Below are positions 1 to 5,674 of a stretch of DNA of 10,628 nt, one piece after another. Source of the stretch: Baffinella frigidus (taxonomy: Eukaryota > Cryptophyceae > Cryptomonadales > Baffinellaceae); contig MU646971.1 in assembly GCA_026770585.1 (NCBI GenBank), positions 111,788 through 122,415 of the forward strand, read 5' to 3'. Within the stretch, counting starts at the first letter, position 1, and the number at the start of each line of letters is the position of its first letter. The notes beneath the pieces are model-generated. The model was not told where the DNA came from. It saw nothing but the letters and a program-made list of their open reading frames with translations, and made no database searches. The translations under genes were made by a program, and so were the position numbers.

Positions 1-33
<33 letters not shown>
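1..33. repeat. 33-nt poly-G run at the window edge
   Basis: The window opens with 33 consecutive G before normal sequence begins. Long G or C runs also occur inside (14 C at 872-885, 17 G at 7276-7292, 13 G at 7859-7871, 13 C at 8139-8151, 10 C at 8522-8531), so this may be a genuine homopolymer at which an assembly stopped. A sequencing or assembly artefact is equally possible. Confidence 0.9.
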
Positions 34-34
<1 letters not shown>

Positions 35-550
35 CAGTGCACGGCACAGGCGCGGTTATGCCATTTCCAGTTAGTTGTCACGGATGCGGCAATTCGTTCT
101 TACTAGTAATATTCAAGCGTTTGTGTAGTAATCTTCATTACCAGGAAAGGAGAGAAAAATAGGGTTCCCCGGGTCAAGATGCGACACCCTTTGCATCGGA
201 CAACACCATGCTTCCTTCCAAAACGTCCTGGGCGAACCTCACCTCTCCGCGACCCCCCTGCAACTTCCCCCAAAACCATGCAAAGGAAGCATGGCTTTTC
301 TGCAGAACAAGTTCCGGTGTCCGCCTATGTTGGGAGCTCGAAGAACCTTACGGACCTAAAAAGGCCCTTCGTGGGGGCATTCCTGGTCCGTTCTTGGAGC
401 CCTTAATCCGTTCTTGGAGCCGTTTTCTTCTACAAATTGACTTTTGAATACCATTTTCCTCCGGAAATTGACTTTTGAATACCCCCTTCAAGAGCCCTGC
501 GTGGTACCGCCCCACCTTGTAGAGGGTAGCTCACGTTTCTGAGGCGGGCT
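34..550. other. Gene-free stretch of dispersed repeats
   Basis: No credible gene is seen. Positions 100-139 match, in reverse complement, the core of the hairpin at 8359-8468 (TTACTAGTAATATT, then GTAGTAAT.TTCATT). Positions 284-366 are a copy of the repeat also found at 1604-1690. Positions 430-516 hold two AAATTGACTTTTGAATACC motifs followed by CAAGAGCCCTGCGTGG and ACCTTGTAGA, which is the unoccupied version of the site into which the element at 945-1108 inserted. The open frames here have no domain-like features. Confidence 0.6.
284..366 (+). repeat. Dispersed repeat, copy 1 (AGGAAGCATGGCTTTTCTGC)
   Basis: A stretch of about 85 nt runs from AGGAAGCATGGCTTTTCTGC through TATGTTGGGAGCTCGAAGAA to GGACCTAAAAAGG. 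It recurs at 1604-1690 nearly unchanged, and its first half recurs at 2573-2614. Shorter echoes of the TTGGGAGC..GAAGAACCT portion are at about 2783-2813. It is probably a fragment of an unidentified interspersed element. The frame is open in places, but copies differ by indels, so coding is unlikely. Confidence 0.7.
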
Positions 551-551
551 C

Positions 552-701
552 TTATCTCAGAAAAAGGATTTTTAAATTCGTTTTCTTAAGTCAACCCCCC
601 TTCAAATTTGTCAACTTATGCGCAGAGAAAAGAATGAGTTGACGAATTTGTACAGGAATTGACTTAAGAAAACGAATTTAAAAATCCCTTTTCTGAGATA
701 A
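552..701 (+). mobile_element. MITE-like foldback element, family 1 copy A, 150 bp, TSD GCTC
   Basis: Terminal inverted repeats of 44 nt (551-594 and 659-702) differ at a single base and begin TTATCTCAG. The interior is also largely self-complementary (TTTGTCAACT against AGTTGACGAATT), so the whole element could fold into one hairpin. GCTC at 548-551 and at 702-705 is a 4-bp target-site duplication. No coding capacity, so it must be non-autonomous. A second copy lies in inverted orientation at 2877-3026. Known superfamilies with free 4-bp duplications include Sola and Chapaev; the assignment is open. Confidence 0.88.
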
Positions 702-784
702 GCTCGTTTCTCAAGGCTCATAGACTCTTGTATCACTCAACTCAAGGCTCAAGGGCCTCATTCAGGACCTGTATCGAGAGCAAT

Positions 785-802
785 GAAGAAGAAGAAGAAG
801 AA
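785..802 (+). repeat. (GAA)6 microsatellite
   Basis: Six GAA triplets lie directly upstream of the repeated module that starts at 804. An ATG at 783 would read poly-lysine, but the downstream frame runs through a C-tract and into a MITE, so this is not taken as a gene. Confidence 0.85.
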
Positions 803-803
803 G

Positions 804-916
804 GATGCACGCAGGGAAGTCAGTGGTGGCGGTGGAACGCCAATTCTGGCGTTCAACAATCCCAAAAGTAACCCCCCCCCCCCCCTGAATCCTTCCGGGG
901 AATTGACTTTTGGCGA
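804..916 (+). repeat. Dispersed module, copy 1 (GATGCACGCAGGGAAGTC..TTGACTTTTGG)
   Basis: The block GATGCACGCAGGGAAGTC, then GTGGCGGTG.AACGCCAATTC, CCCAAAAGT, a C-run (14 C here) and CTGAATCCTTCCGGGGAATT recurs at 1120-1243, and its start recurs at 1340-1372. The tail GGAAATTGACTTTTGGCGA also recurs at 3834-3853. This module is the background into which several MITEs are inserted. Its own nature is unknown. Confidence 0.75.
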
Positions 917-944
917 GACCATCCAAGAGTCTGGCGTGGCACCT

Positions 945-1108
945 TCATCTCAGACAATGTATTCAAAAATGGGTTTCTCTGAAGTCAACTTCCCCACAAA
1001 AAAACGTCAAATCAACATTTTAACTAGTAATAGTAAACAATAAGTTGACGCTTTTATGGGGGAATTTCCTTTGGAGCATCCCTTTTTTAAATACCTTGTC
1101 TGAGATCA
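945..1108 (+). mobile_element. MITE-like foldback element, 164 bp, TSD ACCT
   Basis: The ends TCATCTCAGACAA and, in reverse complement, TGATCTCAGACAA match the terminal 9 nt of family 1. The arms are about 65 nt and moderately diverged, closing on AACGTCAA / TTGACGCTT. ACCT at 941-944 and 1109-1112 is the 4-bp duplication. Unoccupied relatives of the same site, with ACCTTGTAGA intact, lie at 514-523 and 1329-1338. The loop contains AACTAGTAATAGTAAA, a motif shared with the hairpin at 8359-8468. Non-coding. Confidence 0.85.
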
Positions 1109-1119
1109 ACCTTGTAGAT

Positions 1120-1243
1120 GATGCACGTAGGGATGTCGGCGGCATGCATCAACAGGTTATGGCGGTGCAACGCCAATTCTGGTGTTCCAACTATCCCAAA
1201 AGTTAACAACCCCCCCTGAATCCTTCCGGGGAATTGACTTTTG
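1120..1243 (+). repeat. Dispersed module, copy 2
   Basis: Second copy of the block at 804-916, carrying an extra GGCATGCATCAACAGGTTAT segment and a shorter C-run. It begins immediately after the right-hand ACCT duplication of the element at 945-1108, so that MITE separates two parts of the module array. Just after it, 1240-1255 forms the short inverted repeat TTTGTAC-CA-GTACAAA. Confidence 0.75.
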
Positions 1244-1268
1244 TACCAGTACAAACGGGCGAATCAAA

Positions 1269-1300
1269 ATTCTGGCTCGTCCTTTAGGACGAGCCAGAAT
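1269..1300. repeat. 15-bp-stem perfect hairpin
   Basis: ATTCTGGCTCGTCCT (1269-1283) and its exact reverse complement (1286-1300) are separated by two T. No poly-T tail, gene or flanking duplication identifies it as a terminator or an element. The stem begins with ATTCTGGC, echoing AATTCTGG in the surrounding repeat module. Confidence 0.8.
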
Positions 1301-1328
1301 AAAAATTCAGGCAGAGCTAGACCCCCCC

Positions 1329-1420
1329 ACCTTGTAGATGATGCACGCAGGGAAGTCGGTGGTGGCGGAGTAGCCAGCGGATGCCATCGAGCTCAGGATC
1401 GCCTCTGACGCCGCTGCCTG
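1329..1420 (+). repeat. Dispersed module, copy 3, with the CATCGAGC..CTGCCTGCC host repeat
   Basis: Positions 1329-1372 carry the uninterrupted ACCTTGTAGATGATGCACG site and the GATGCACGCAGGGAAGTC start of the module. The following GTAGCCAGC..CATCGAGC.CAGGA.CGCC to CTGCCTGCC segment recurs at 1746-1792. Both copies stop being similar at the same CTGCCTGCC, where a different inverted-repeat element begins in each. Confidence 0.65.
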
Positions 1421-1582
1421 CCACGCGACGACACCCCGCACCTCAAATCGACGATACCCCGCACCTCAAATCGACTGCGTCTTTCTATTCTCCCTGGTAC
1501 GAAACGGCCGCGGATTGGTATTGATTGGACCCAAACCGCGTTAATCCACTGTCGATTTGAGGTGCAGGCTGGCGTCGCGTGG
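1421..1582. mobile_element. Foldback element, 32-nt inverted ends
   Basis: Arms 1421-1452 and 1551-1582 pair over 32 nt with three mismatches, beginning CCACGCGACG and ending CACCTCAAATCGAC. The inner CCCGCACCTCAAATCGAC part of the left arm is tandemly repeated at 1458-1475. No clear target-site duplication is seen. It abuts the same CTGCCTGCC position that flanks the MITE at 1794-1947 in a duplicated host segment. Confidence 0.6.
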
Positions 1583-1603
1583 TGGCGGAGTAGTCCTTTC
1601 TAC

Positions 1604-1690
1604 AAGGAAGCATGGCTTTTCTGCAGGATAAGTTCCGGTGTCCGCCTATGTTGGGAGCTCGAAGAACCTAAAGGACCTAAAGGACCTACG
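1604..1690 (+). repeat. Dispersed repeat, copy 2 (AGGAAGCATGGCTTTTCTGC)
   Basis: Near-identical to 284-366, including CTGCAG.ATAAGTTCCGG, TATGTTGGGAGCTCGAAGAA and CCTAAAGGACC. It lies between the inverted-repeat element ending at 1582 and the CATCGAGC host repeat at 1746. The short open frames through it are not conserved as protein between copies. Confidence 0.75.
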
Positions 1691-1793
1691 GAAGGGCGAG
1701 TCGGCGGGCCATGTTGGGCGAAATCAAAACATGAAGGACCTAAAGGTAGCCAGCCATCGAGCCCAGGACCGCCTCTGCCGTCGCTGCCTGCCC

Positions 1794-1947
1794 TTATCCG
1801 GGGACATGTTTAATTCAAAAGAAAATGGATCCCTATGTGTTCATAGGAGTTGGAAGAAGATTCATTAGGGCCCTAAGTAAAATTTAATTAGGGCAGAATC
1901 CGGTTTGATAGTCCATTTTCTTTTAAATTAAACATGTTCCCGGATGA
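1794..1947 (+). mobile_element. MITE-like element, 154 bp, TSD GCCC
   Basis: Arms 1797-1829 and 1912-1944 pair over 33 nt with two mismatches (TCCGGGGACATGTTTAATTC at the left). The terminal TTATCC / TCATCC repeats the T-N-A-T-C start of family 1. GCCC at 1790-1793 and 1948-1951 forms the 4-bp duplication. The interior (about 1833-1880: GTTCATAGGAGTTG, then ATTAGGGCC.TAAGTAAA) also occurs at 9640-9687 inside the G-rich tandem array, although the terminal repeats do not. Non-coding. Confidence 0.82.
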
Positions 1948-1951
1948 GCCC

Positions 1952-2248
1952 AGGTTTCACCATTATCTTCGTATACGTTGTATACCTGGTGATATATGAC
2001 TCTGGGTAGGTGACTCTCTCGAGCTATCTTCTGCTCTCGCGTGTCGCCTCCCAGAGGCCAACGAAGCCCAAACCAACCGAGGCGCACCCCTACAGGGGTA
2101 CAGGGGGAAAGTCAGGTTGCGGCCAAGGGCCCTATGGTGACCCCCCTAGGACCCTACAGTAGGCCTATGCCAAGGGCCCTACCGCAACAAGCTACGCCCA
2201 GAGGCCACCTTGAGCCACAGTGCCCACGTTTTCCCTTAGCCACAAGAC
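1952..2248. other. Gene-free stretch with a CCTAGGACCCTACAGTAG repeat
   Basis: Nothing coding is supported. A segment at about 2141-2185 (CCCCTAGGACCCTACAGTAG, CCTATGCC.AGGG) matches the reverse complement of 8165-8203 inside the TA-flanked hairpin element. A long open frame through here (2041-2601) starts with GTG, is built on repeats and crosses a minisatellite, so it is not called. Confidence 0.5.
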
Positions 2249-2270
2249 GCCATAGCCCCCCCACCAGTGC

Positions 2271-2354
2271 CTGCTTCCTATACACGCTCCCCTGCTTCCT
2301 AGAAACACTCTCCTGCTTCCTAGAAACACTCTCCTGCTTCCTAGACACACTCTC
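2271..2354 (+). repeat. 21-bp minisatellite, 4 units
   Basis: Four exact-length 21-nt units of CTGCTTCCTAGAMACACTCTC start at 2271, 2292, 2313 and 2334; the middle two are identical. Because 21 is a multiple of three, heptapeptide repeats read in open frames on both strands, which explains the long spurious frames here. The array is bracketed by GCCATAGCCCC(n)ACCAG.GC at 2249-2270 and 2357-2376. The same unit recurs at 3192-3270. Confidence 0.9.
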
Positions 2355-2458
2355 ATGCCATAGCCCCCACCAGCGCCGCAGCGCCCACGTCCAGTTGAGG
2401 ACTACCCCGTCCCGCGATCTCAATGTTGGGGTGGGAAGCCCAATATGGAGTACAGCCA

Positions 2459-2500
2459 TAAGATGGAGTCATTTTCGTCCCCCCGAGGCACTCCATCTTA
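2459..2500. repeat. 11-bp inverted repeat
   Basis: TAAGATGGAGT (2459-2469) and ACTCCATCTTA (2490-2500) are exact reverse complements separated by 20 nt. Function unknown; it may be a remnant of a foldback element, since TATGGAGTAC also lies just upstream. Confidence 0.6.
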
Positions 2501-2572
2501 GGGTGGGGAGACTGTACCCTGTAGCCGGTTTCTGCTGCGATCCTTCTGCACTTGGGGGCTTGATGCGAACCA

Positions 2573-2614
2573 AAAGGAAGCAGGGCTTTTCTACAGGATA
2601 AGTTCCAGTGTCCG
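2573..2614 (+). repeat. Dispersed repeat, copy 3 (partial)
   Basis: AAAAGGAAGCAGGGCTTTTC then ACAGGATAAGTTCCAGTGTC matches the first half of the repeat at 284-366 and 1604-1690, then diverges. A further TTGGGAGC-like fragment follows at about 2783. Confidence 0.65.
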
Positions 2615-2666
2615 ATTATCCACATAGCGGATTTCGAAGGGATTTTGAATGACCCCTAAGCGATGA

Positions 2667-2735
2667 AACCTAGGACTCTACGGTAGGCAACCCGTAGGGA
2701 CATAGGGGGGTTCCTACGGATCAGGTAACGGAAGG
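2667..2735 (-). repeat. CCTACGGTAGG-type dispersed repeat, copy 1
   Basis: Contains CTACGGTAGGCAACCCGTAG, GGACATAGGGGG, TTCCTACGGAT.AGGTAACGG. The same block is at 8924-8985 on this strand and at 9391-9465 in reverse complement. It is rich in overlapping short palindromes (CCTAGG, CTACGGTAG, CCCGTAGGG). The same vocabulary builds the hairpins at 3443-3601 and 4190-4333, suggesting related foldback DNA. Confidence 0.8.
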
Positions 2736-2876
2736 TGGCCCGATTTGGGCCGAAAATCCCTCCGTAGCCCGCTGTGTGGGATGGGAGCCCGAAGAACCTA
2801 ACAGACCTAGAGTTTGACCATTATCCACAGGACGCCATTGCCCCCACCAGGCACCTGAAGTGAGCCAGATCAAGAT

Positions 2877-3026
2877 TCATCTCAGAAAAGGGATTCTAAA
2901 ATTCGTTTTCTTAAGTCAATTCCTGTATAAATTCGTCAACTTATTCTTTTCTCTACGCATAAGTTGACATGTTTGAAGGGGAATTGACTTAAGAAAACGG
3001 ATTTTAGAATCCCTTTTCTGAGATCA
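2877..3026 (-). mobile_element. MITE-like foldback element, family 1 copy B, 150 bp, TSD AGAT
   Basis: Inverted copy of the element at 552-701: in reverse complement the interior reads TTGTCAACTTATGCG-like, AGAGAAAAGAAT, AAGTTGACGAATTT in the same order. The arms begin TCATCTCAGAAAAGGG / TGATCTCAGAAAAGGG. It is exactly 150 bp, like copy A. AGAT at 2873-2876 and 3027-3030 is the 4-bp duplication. Equal length, similar ends and an independent duplication together show a mobile family. Confidence 0.88.
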
Positions 3027-3191
3027 AGATGACCCGCTGCAGTAACCTTCACCAGGAGTCTACTCTGAGAGTAGACCTGTCCAAGGAAATGGCTCACGTT
3101 ACAATCTCGATTTGGTTTACTTCAGGTGGCTGGTGGAAGCGCCTCAGCCGACGCAGCCTGGTGTGGGGTTTCGGGTTTTCACCCGACTCCC

Positions 3192-3270
3192 CTGCTTCCT
3201 AGACACACTCCCATACTCCCTAGACACACTCTCCTGCTTCATAGACACACTCTCCTGCTTCCTAGACACA
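3192..3270 (+). repeat. 21-bp minisatellite, 3.8 units
   Basis: Units of 21 nt begin at 3192, 3213, 3234 and 3255 (the last cut at 16 nt), consensus CTGCTTCCTAGACACACTCTC, the same unit as at 2271-2354. The array sits between GCAGCCTGGTGTGGGGTTTC at about 3152-3171 and about 3278-3297. That direct repeat is different from the one bracketing the first array. Confidence 0.88.
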
Positions 3271-3442
3271 GCCGCAGCAGCCTGGTGTGGGGTTTCAGGT
3301 GTGGGGTTTGGCGTTAAGGCTTCAAGGTCCAGGGTTCAGGGGGTGCTCGCGCCCAGCGCCTTTCAGTTGCTCAACCCCTTGAGTTTGGCTTTGCCGTAAA
3401 TCCGGTGGTCAACTATGTTGGGAATCAACAAACCTCATGGGG

Positions 3443-3601
3443 AAACTCCCGGAAAGTTGGGTAGTTTCCCTACGGATTTAGGTAGGACCTACCTACCGTA
3501 GGCCGTAGGGCTCCTAGGATCAAAACATCCTAGGATTTTGGCCTACGGTAGGAGGTCCTAGGCAATCCCGTAGGCGAAACTGCCTTCATTTTCGGGAGTT
3601 T
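3443..3601. mobile_element. Foldback element with CCTACGGTAGG core, 159 bp
   Basis: The ends AAACTCCCG (3443-3451) and CGGGAGTTT (3593-3601) are complementary, followed inward by G.AGTTTC..CTACGG on both arms, then CCTACCGTAGGCC against GGCCTACGGTAGG, and finally TCCTAGGAT / ATCCTAGGA around a 6-nt loop. The whole could fold into one long imperfect hairpin. No clean target duplication is seen. Related to 4190-4333 in its inner arms but not in its ends. Confidence 0.72.
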
Positions 3602-3627
3602 TTACGACTAAAACCCTAAAGATCTTC

Positions 3628-3752
3628 ACGGCGAGGCCTCAAAAGGTCCTAAAGGCGAGATCTGAAAAGGTCCTACCCAAAAAGGTCCGAACGGCGAGGT
3701 TTCAAAAGGCCCCACAGACGAGATCTCAAGAGGTCCTAAAGACGAGGCCTCA
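3628..3752 (+). repeat. 22-26 bp tandem repeat (AAAAGGTCCTAAAGGCGAG)
   Basis: Imperfect units of the form TCAAAAGGTCCTAAAGGCGAG followed by RYCTC repeat about five times. The same unit resumes at 4085-4137, so the roughly 330 nt between look like an insertion into, or duplication around, the array. AGATCT and AGGCCT alternate at unit ends. Confidence 0.75.
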
Positions 3753-4084
3753 CCACGCCAGAGTGGAGGAGGGGGTTAATTTGTTAAAACCGTATGTGGA
3801 TACGGTATTTGACTTTTGAAAACAACTGCCTTCAGGGGAAATTGACTTTTGGCGACCCCTTCGAAGACTCTGGCGTTGTAACGGCGAGACCGCAATTGTC
3901 AACTTCTTTATTGGTTTTAAACATAATTTCACAAGTTGCATTTTAGGTTTTGCGGTACAAAATCGTCAACGTTGGGGAGTTCTAAAAGCCACCAACCCGA
4001 TTCTGCGGGGGACCAACCCGAAATCGGTCTCGCGGATTGCCTTGAGTCACGAGACCGATTTTGCACGATTCTCCTGAACCGCCC
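3753..4084. other. Non-coding stretch between two tandem-repeat blocks
   Basis: No gene seen. It contains ACCGTA..TACGGT (3789-3806), two GACTTTTG motifs including GGAAATTGACTTTTGGCGA, followed by GACTCTGGCGTT as in the 901-940 module, and a perfect 12-bp inverted repeat AAATCGGTCTCG (4021-4032) / CGAGACCGATTT (4050-4061). The flanking tandem repeat suggests a composite insertion whose ends are not resolvable by eye. Confidence 0.5.
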
Positions 4085-4137
4085 TCTCAAAAGGTCCTAA
4101 AGACGAGATCTCAAAAGGTCCTAAAGGCGAGGCCTCA
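4085..4137 (+). repeat. 22-26 bp tandem repeat, second block
   Basis: Two units of CTCAAAAGGTCCTAAAG.CG with GAGATCT and GAGGCCT ends, matching 3628-3752. Confidence 0.75.
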
Positions 4138-4189
4138 GCCCATGCACTGGAAGAGCCTGCTCGTGTTTCTCCTACAAGCTCATAGACTA

Positions 4190-4333
4190 ACGGCCTGAAA
4201 ATGGGGTAGTTAGGCATGGTATTGCCTAGGACCTCCTACCGTAGGCCGAGGGGTCCTAGGACCAAAAAGTCTCGGCCTACGGTAGGAGGTTCTAGGTAAT
4301 GCCGTAGGCCTAACTACCCCATTTTCAGGCCGT
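4190..4333. mobile_element. Foldback element with TA flanks, 144 bp
   Basis: ACGGCCTGAAAATGGGGTAG (from 4190) is matched exactly in reverse complement at the right end, and the arms continue through TTAGG, then CCTAG.ACCTCCTACCGTAG and GGCCGAG to a short loop. TA lies at 4188-4189 and 4334-4335, consistent with a TA duplication (Tc1/mariner type), though two bases are weak evidence. The inner arms share CCTACCGTAGGCC with 3443-3601. Confidence 0.78.
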
Positions 4334-4366
4334 TACCCTATTAAAGCACACGCTCAAAAAAAACTC

Positions 4367-4416
4367 GTTGCAGAGAATCGCCAGGCGATTCTCTAGAATC
4401 GCCAGGCGATTCTCTG
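4367..4416. repeat. Duplicated palindrome GAATCGCC-A-GGCGATTC, tandem unit A
   Basis: AGAGAATCGCC-A-GGCGATTCTCT (4372-4394) is immediately repeated as AGAATCGCC-A-GGCGATTCT with CT following (4395-4415). It follows GTTGC and precedes a segment containing CAAGGGTAAATCTCAAG and CTAAAATCGATGATTT. The same surroundings recur 112 nt later (GTTGC at 4479) around a different palindrome. Confidence 0.85.
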
Positions 4417-4478
4417 TGTAAATCTCAAGCAAGGGTAAATCTCAAGTCTAAAATCGATGATTTGGTCCAACCGTGCGG

Positions 4479-4519
4479 GTTGCAGAGACCCCGGATCCGG
4501 GGTCTCCGGGGTCTCTGCA
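4479..4519. repeat. Palindrome GAGACCCCGGA-TCCGGGGTCTC, tandem unit B
   Basis: 4485-4506 is a 22-nt perfect palindrome. It overlaps a wider inverted pair, GCAGAGACCCCGG (4482-4494) and CCGGGGTCTCTGC (4506-4518). Flanks match unit A: GTTGCAGAGA on the left, CAAGGGTAA and CTAAAATCGACGATTT on the right, but the palindrome core is unrelated to unit A. The unit continues to GATTT at 4558-4562, where a MITE is inserted. Confidence 0.85.
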
Positions 4520-4562
4520 AGGGTAACTCAAGGGTACATCTAAAAGCTAAAATCGACGATTT

Positions 4563-4721
4563 TCATGAGCGGGACGACTCAATTTAAACCGTGTTTTTGC
4601 TATCTTGGGATGGGTTGTCGTATACATTAAAGCTGTGTCGAAGCTAATCTAGCAAAATAAGAGAGTCACCACCCTTAAGATAGCATAAAAGGCGGTTTAA
4701 ATTGAGTCGCCCCGCACACTA
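4563..4721 (+). mobile_element. MITE-like element, 159 bp, TSD ATTT
   Basis: Ends TCATGAGCGGGACGACTC and, in reverse complement, TAGTGTGCGGGGCGACTC continue through AATTTAAACCG and TGCTATCTT for over 40 nt. ATTT at 4559-4562 and 4722-4725 is the 4-bp duplication. The unoccupied site is present at 4460-4463 in tandem unit A, which reads GATTTGGTCCAACCGTG without interruption. TTTTATGCTATCTT is also found in the foldback at 6538-6551. Non-coding; it lies just downstream of the visible part of the sulfotransferase-like gene. Confidence 0.9.
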
Positions 4722-4764
4722 ATTTGGTCCAACCGTGAGGGTTGGTGGTTCCCAACAATTGGAG

Positions 4765-5190
4765 CTAGAGCACCTTGTCGCTGGGCGACGCGAGGGCGTA
4801 GCGAGACCAGAGGGGCACGTCGCCCCCGTCGATGACGCCTTCCTTCATGTGGTAGGTCTGCGCGGGCGGGGATAAGCACAGTAAGCACAGTTCTGTAAAC
4901 GCCGTCGAGGCGTTTGTCGACAAACCGGCAACTTGCATCGCTTCACAAACCTGGTAGCCGAGCTCGGTGAGCGCTGTCTTGAGCGACATCGTGCCGGTTC
5001 TCCCGAAGCCAGCCCCGATCAACCTCATTTTCACGGGGTCACGCTTTTCCGGCGCAGCATTTGAGAGGAGGTTTTTGAGGAAGGACCACGGTGTGATCTT
5101 GGAGTCAGCTTGGTTCGCTGACGCGCAAGATGCGACCGCCAGCGAGGCACAGAGGGCCACGAGGGACAGGGCCTGGCGCCGAGGAGGCAT
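4765..5190 (-). CDS. Secreted sulfotransferase-like protein, 5' part, one intron
   Basis: The start at 5190 gives a signal peptide (MPPRRQ, a hydrophobic ALSLVALCASLAVAS stretch, likely cleavage near CASA). Then follows MRLIGAGFGRTGTMSLKTAL (residues 55-74), the PAPS 5'-phosphosulfate-binding loop of the Sulfotransfer_4-type family, which moves sulfate from PAPS to an acceptor. Exon 1 is 4951-5190. A 93-nt intron (4858-4950, CAG|GTTTGTG to CCCGCGCAG) keeps the frame open if read through, adding 31 foreign residues. Spliced, ELGYQ joins TYHMKEGVIDGGDVPLW, restoring the family's LG..YHMKE order. After PSDK the frame reaches a stop at 4765, but AAG|GTGCTC at 4774/4773 is a good donor, so later exons may follow. 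About 110 residues are visible against 200 or more usual: partial or truncated. It is divergent from the 5675 gene. Acceptor substrate unknown. Confidence 0.75.
   Translation of the reverse strand: MPPRRQALSLVALCASLAVASCASANQADSKITPWSFLKNLLSNAAPEKRDPVKMRLIGAGFGRTGTMSLKTALTELGYQVCEAMQVAGLSTNASTAFTELCLLCLSPPAQTYHMKEGVIDGGDVPLWSRYALASPSDKVL
4858..4950 (-). other. 93-nt GT-AG intron in the sulfotransferase-like gene
   Basis: Donor CAG|GTTTGTG and acceptor CCCGCGCAG|ACC fall between ELGYQ and TYHMKE, exactly where the reading-through product departs from the family pattern. CTTACTG is a possible branch site. The length is a multiple of three with no in-frame stop. It contains the 14-nt palindrome GTTTGTCGACAAAC and the pair AAACGCC / GGCGTTT, fitting the hairpin-rich surroundings, but no target duplication shows it to be an inserted element. 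Confidence 0.8.
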
Positions 5191-5304
5191 GGCAGGTTGC
5201 TTCACGATTCCGAAGGACAGCTTGTCCTCTGACGTACGTGTTTTGTGCACACCCCCCGGGTGTTTTTTCCTCGTGACCGGGTGGCGGAGTTCCCCAAATA
5301 CAAA

Positions 5305-5436
5305 TATATAATTTCGGGGATCTCCGTTTCGATTTCGGTGTATCTTAAAGGGTAAAAAAAAGACAGTCAAATATCTAGCCTTCAATATAACCTCAAGATA
5401 CACCAAAATAGCATCGGAGATCCCCGAAATCGTATT
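5305..5436. mobile_element. Foldback element between the divergent genes
   Basis: ATTTCGGGGATCTCCG (5311-5326) and CGGAGATCCCCGAAAT (5415-5430) are exact reverse complements, followed inward by GGTGTATCTT / AAGATACACC. No clear target duplication was found. It fills much of the 484-nt spacer between the two start codons, with an AT-rich CAAATATATAAT stretch at its left edge, so it may overlap promoter sequence of one or both genes; no promoter motif can be claimed. Confidence 0.75.
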
Positions 5437-5674
5437 CCTCACGAATTCTCGCCGGGATCGCTCGCCCGGATCCTTGGTGGTCGGGACCCGCCTCCTTGCG
5501 GGATCTGCCGCGCCGGTCCAGCACCCGAGTGTGCGGGGCCATTCCCGGATACCGCACCCCCTACTCCCGATGTGCCGCTTCCCCGAACACGGGGTGCTGC
5601 CCGGCCGCACGCGCCTGCTTCTTCCACGGGGCGCATCTCAGGAACGGGGCACGCGCTGCAGCGAGGATCCGCCT

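Noticed and set aside
783-1043. Small plus-strand gene starting with a poly-lysine run
   Set aside because: The start is a GAA microsatellite, the middle a C-homopolymer in a dispersed repeat, and the end lies inside a MITE.
1269-1300. Rho-independent terminator
   Set aside because: Strong stem but no T-run, no upstream gene, and the genome appears eukaryotic.
2271-2354. CRISPR-like array
   Set aside because: The repeats are directly adjacent 21-mers with no spacers, in a eukaryotic context; this is a minisatellite.
2041-2601. Long plus-strand open frame of 186 codons
   Set aside because: It starts at GTG, crosses a 21-bp minisatellite and several dispersed repeats, and shows no domain. 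The opposite strand is open over the same minisatellite for the same arithmetical reason.
5191-5610. N-terminal extension of the sulfotransferase-like frame upstream of 5190
   Set aside because: The upstream frame is open only through a foldback element and lacks an ATG at its start. ATG 5190 gives a clear signal peptide.
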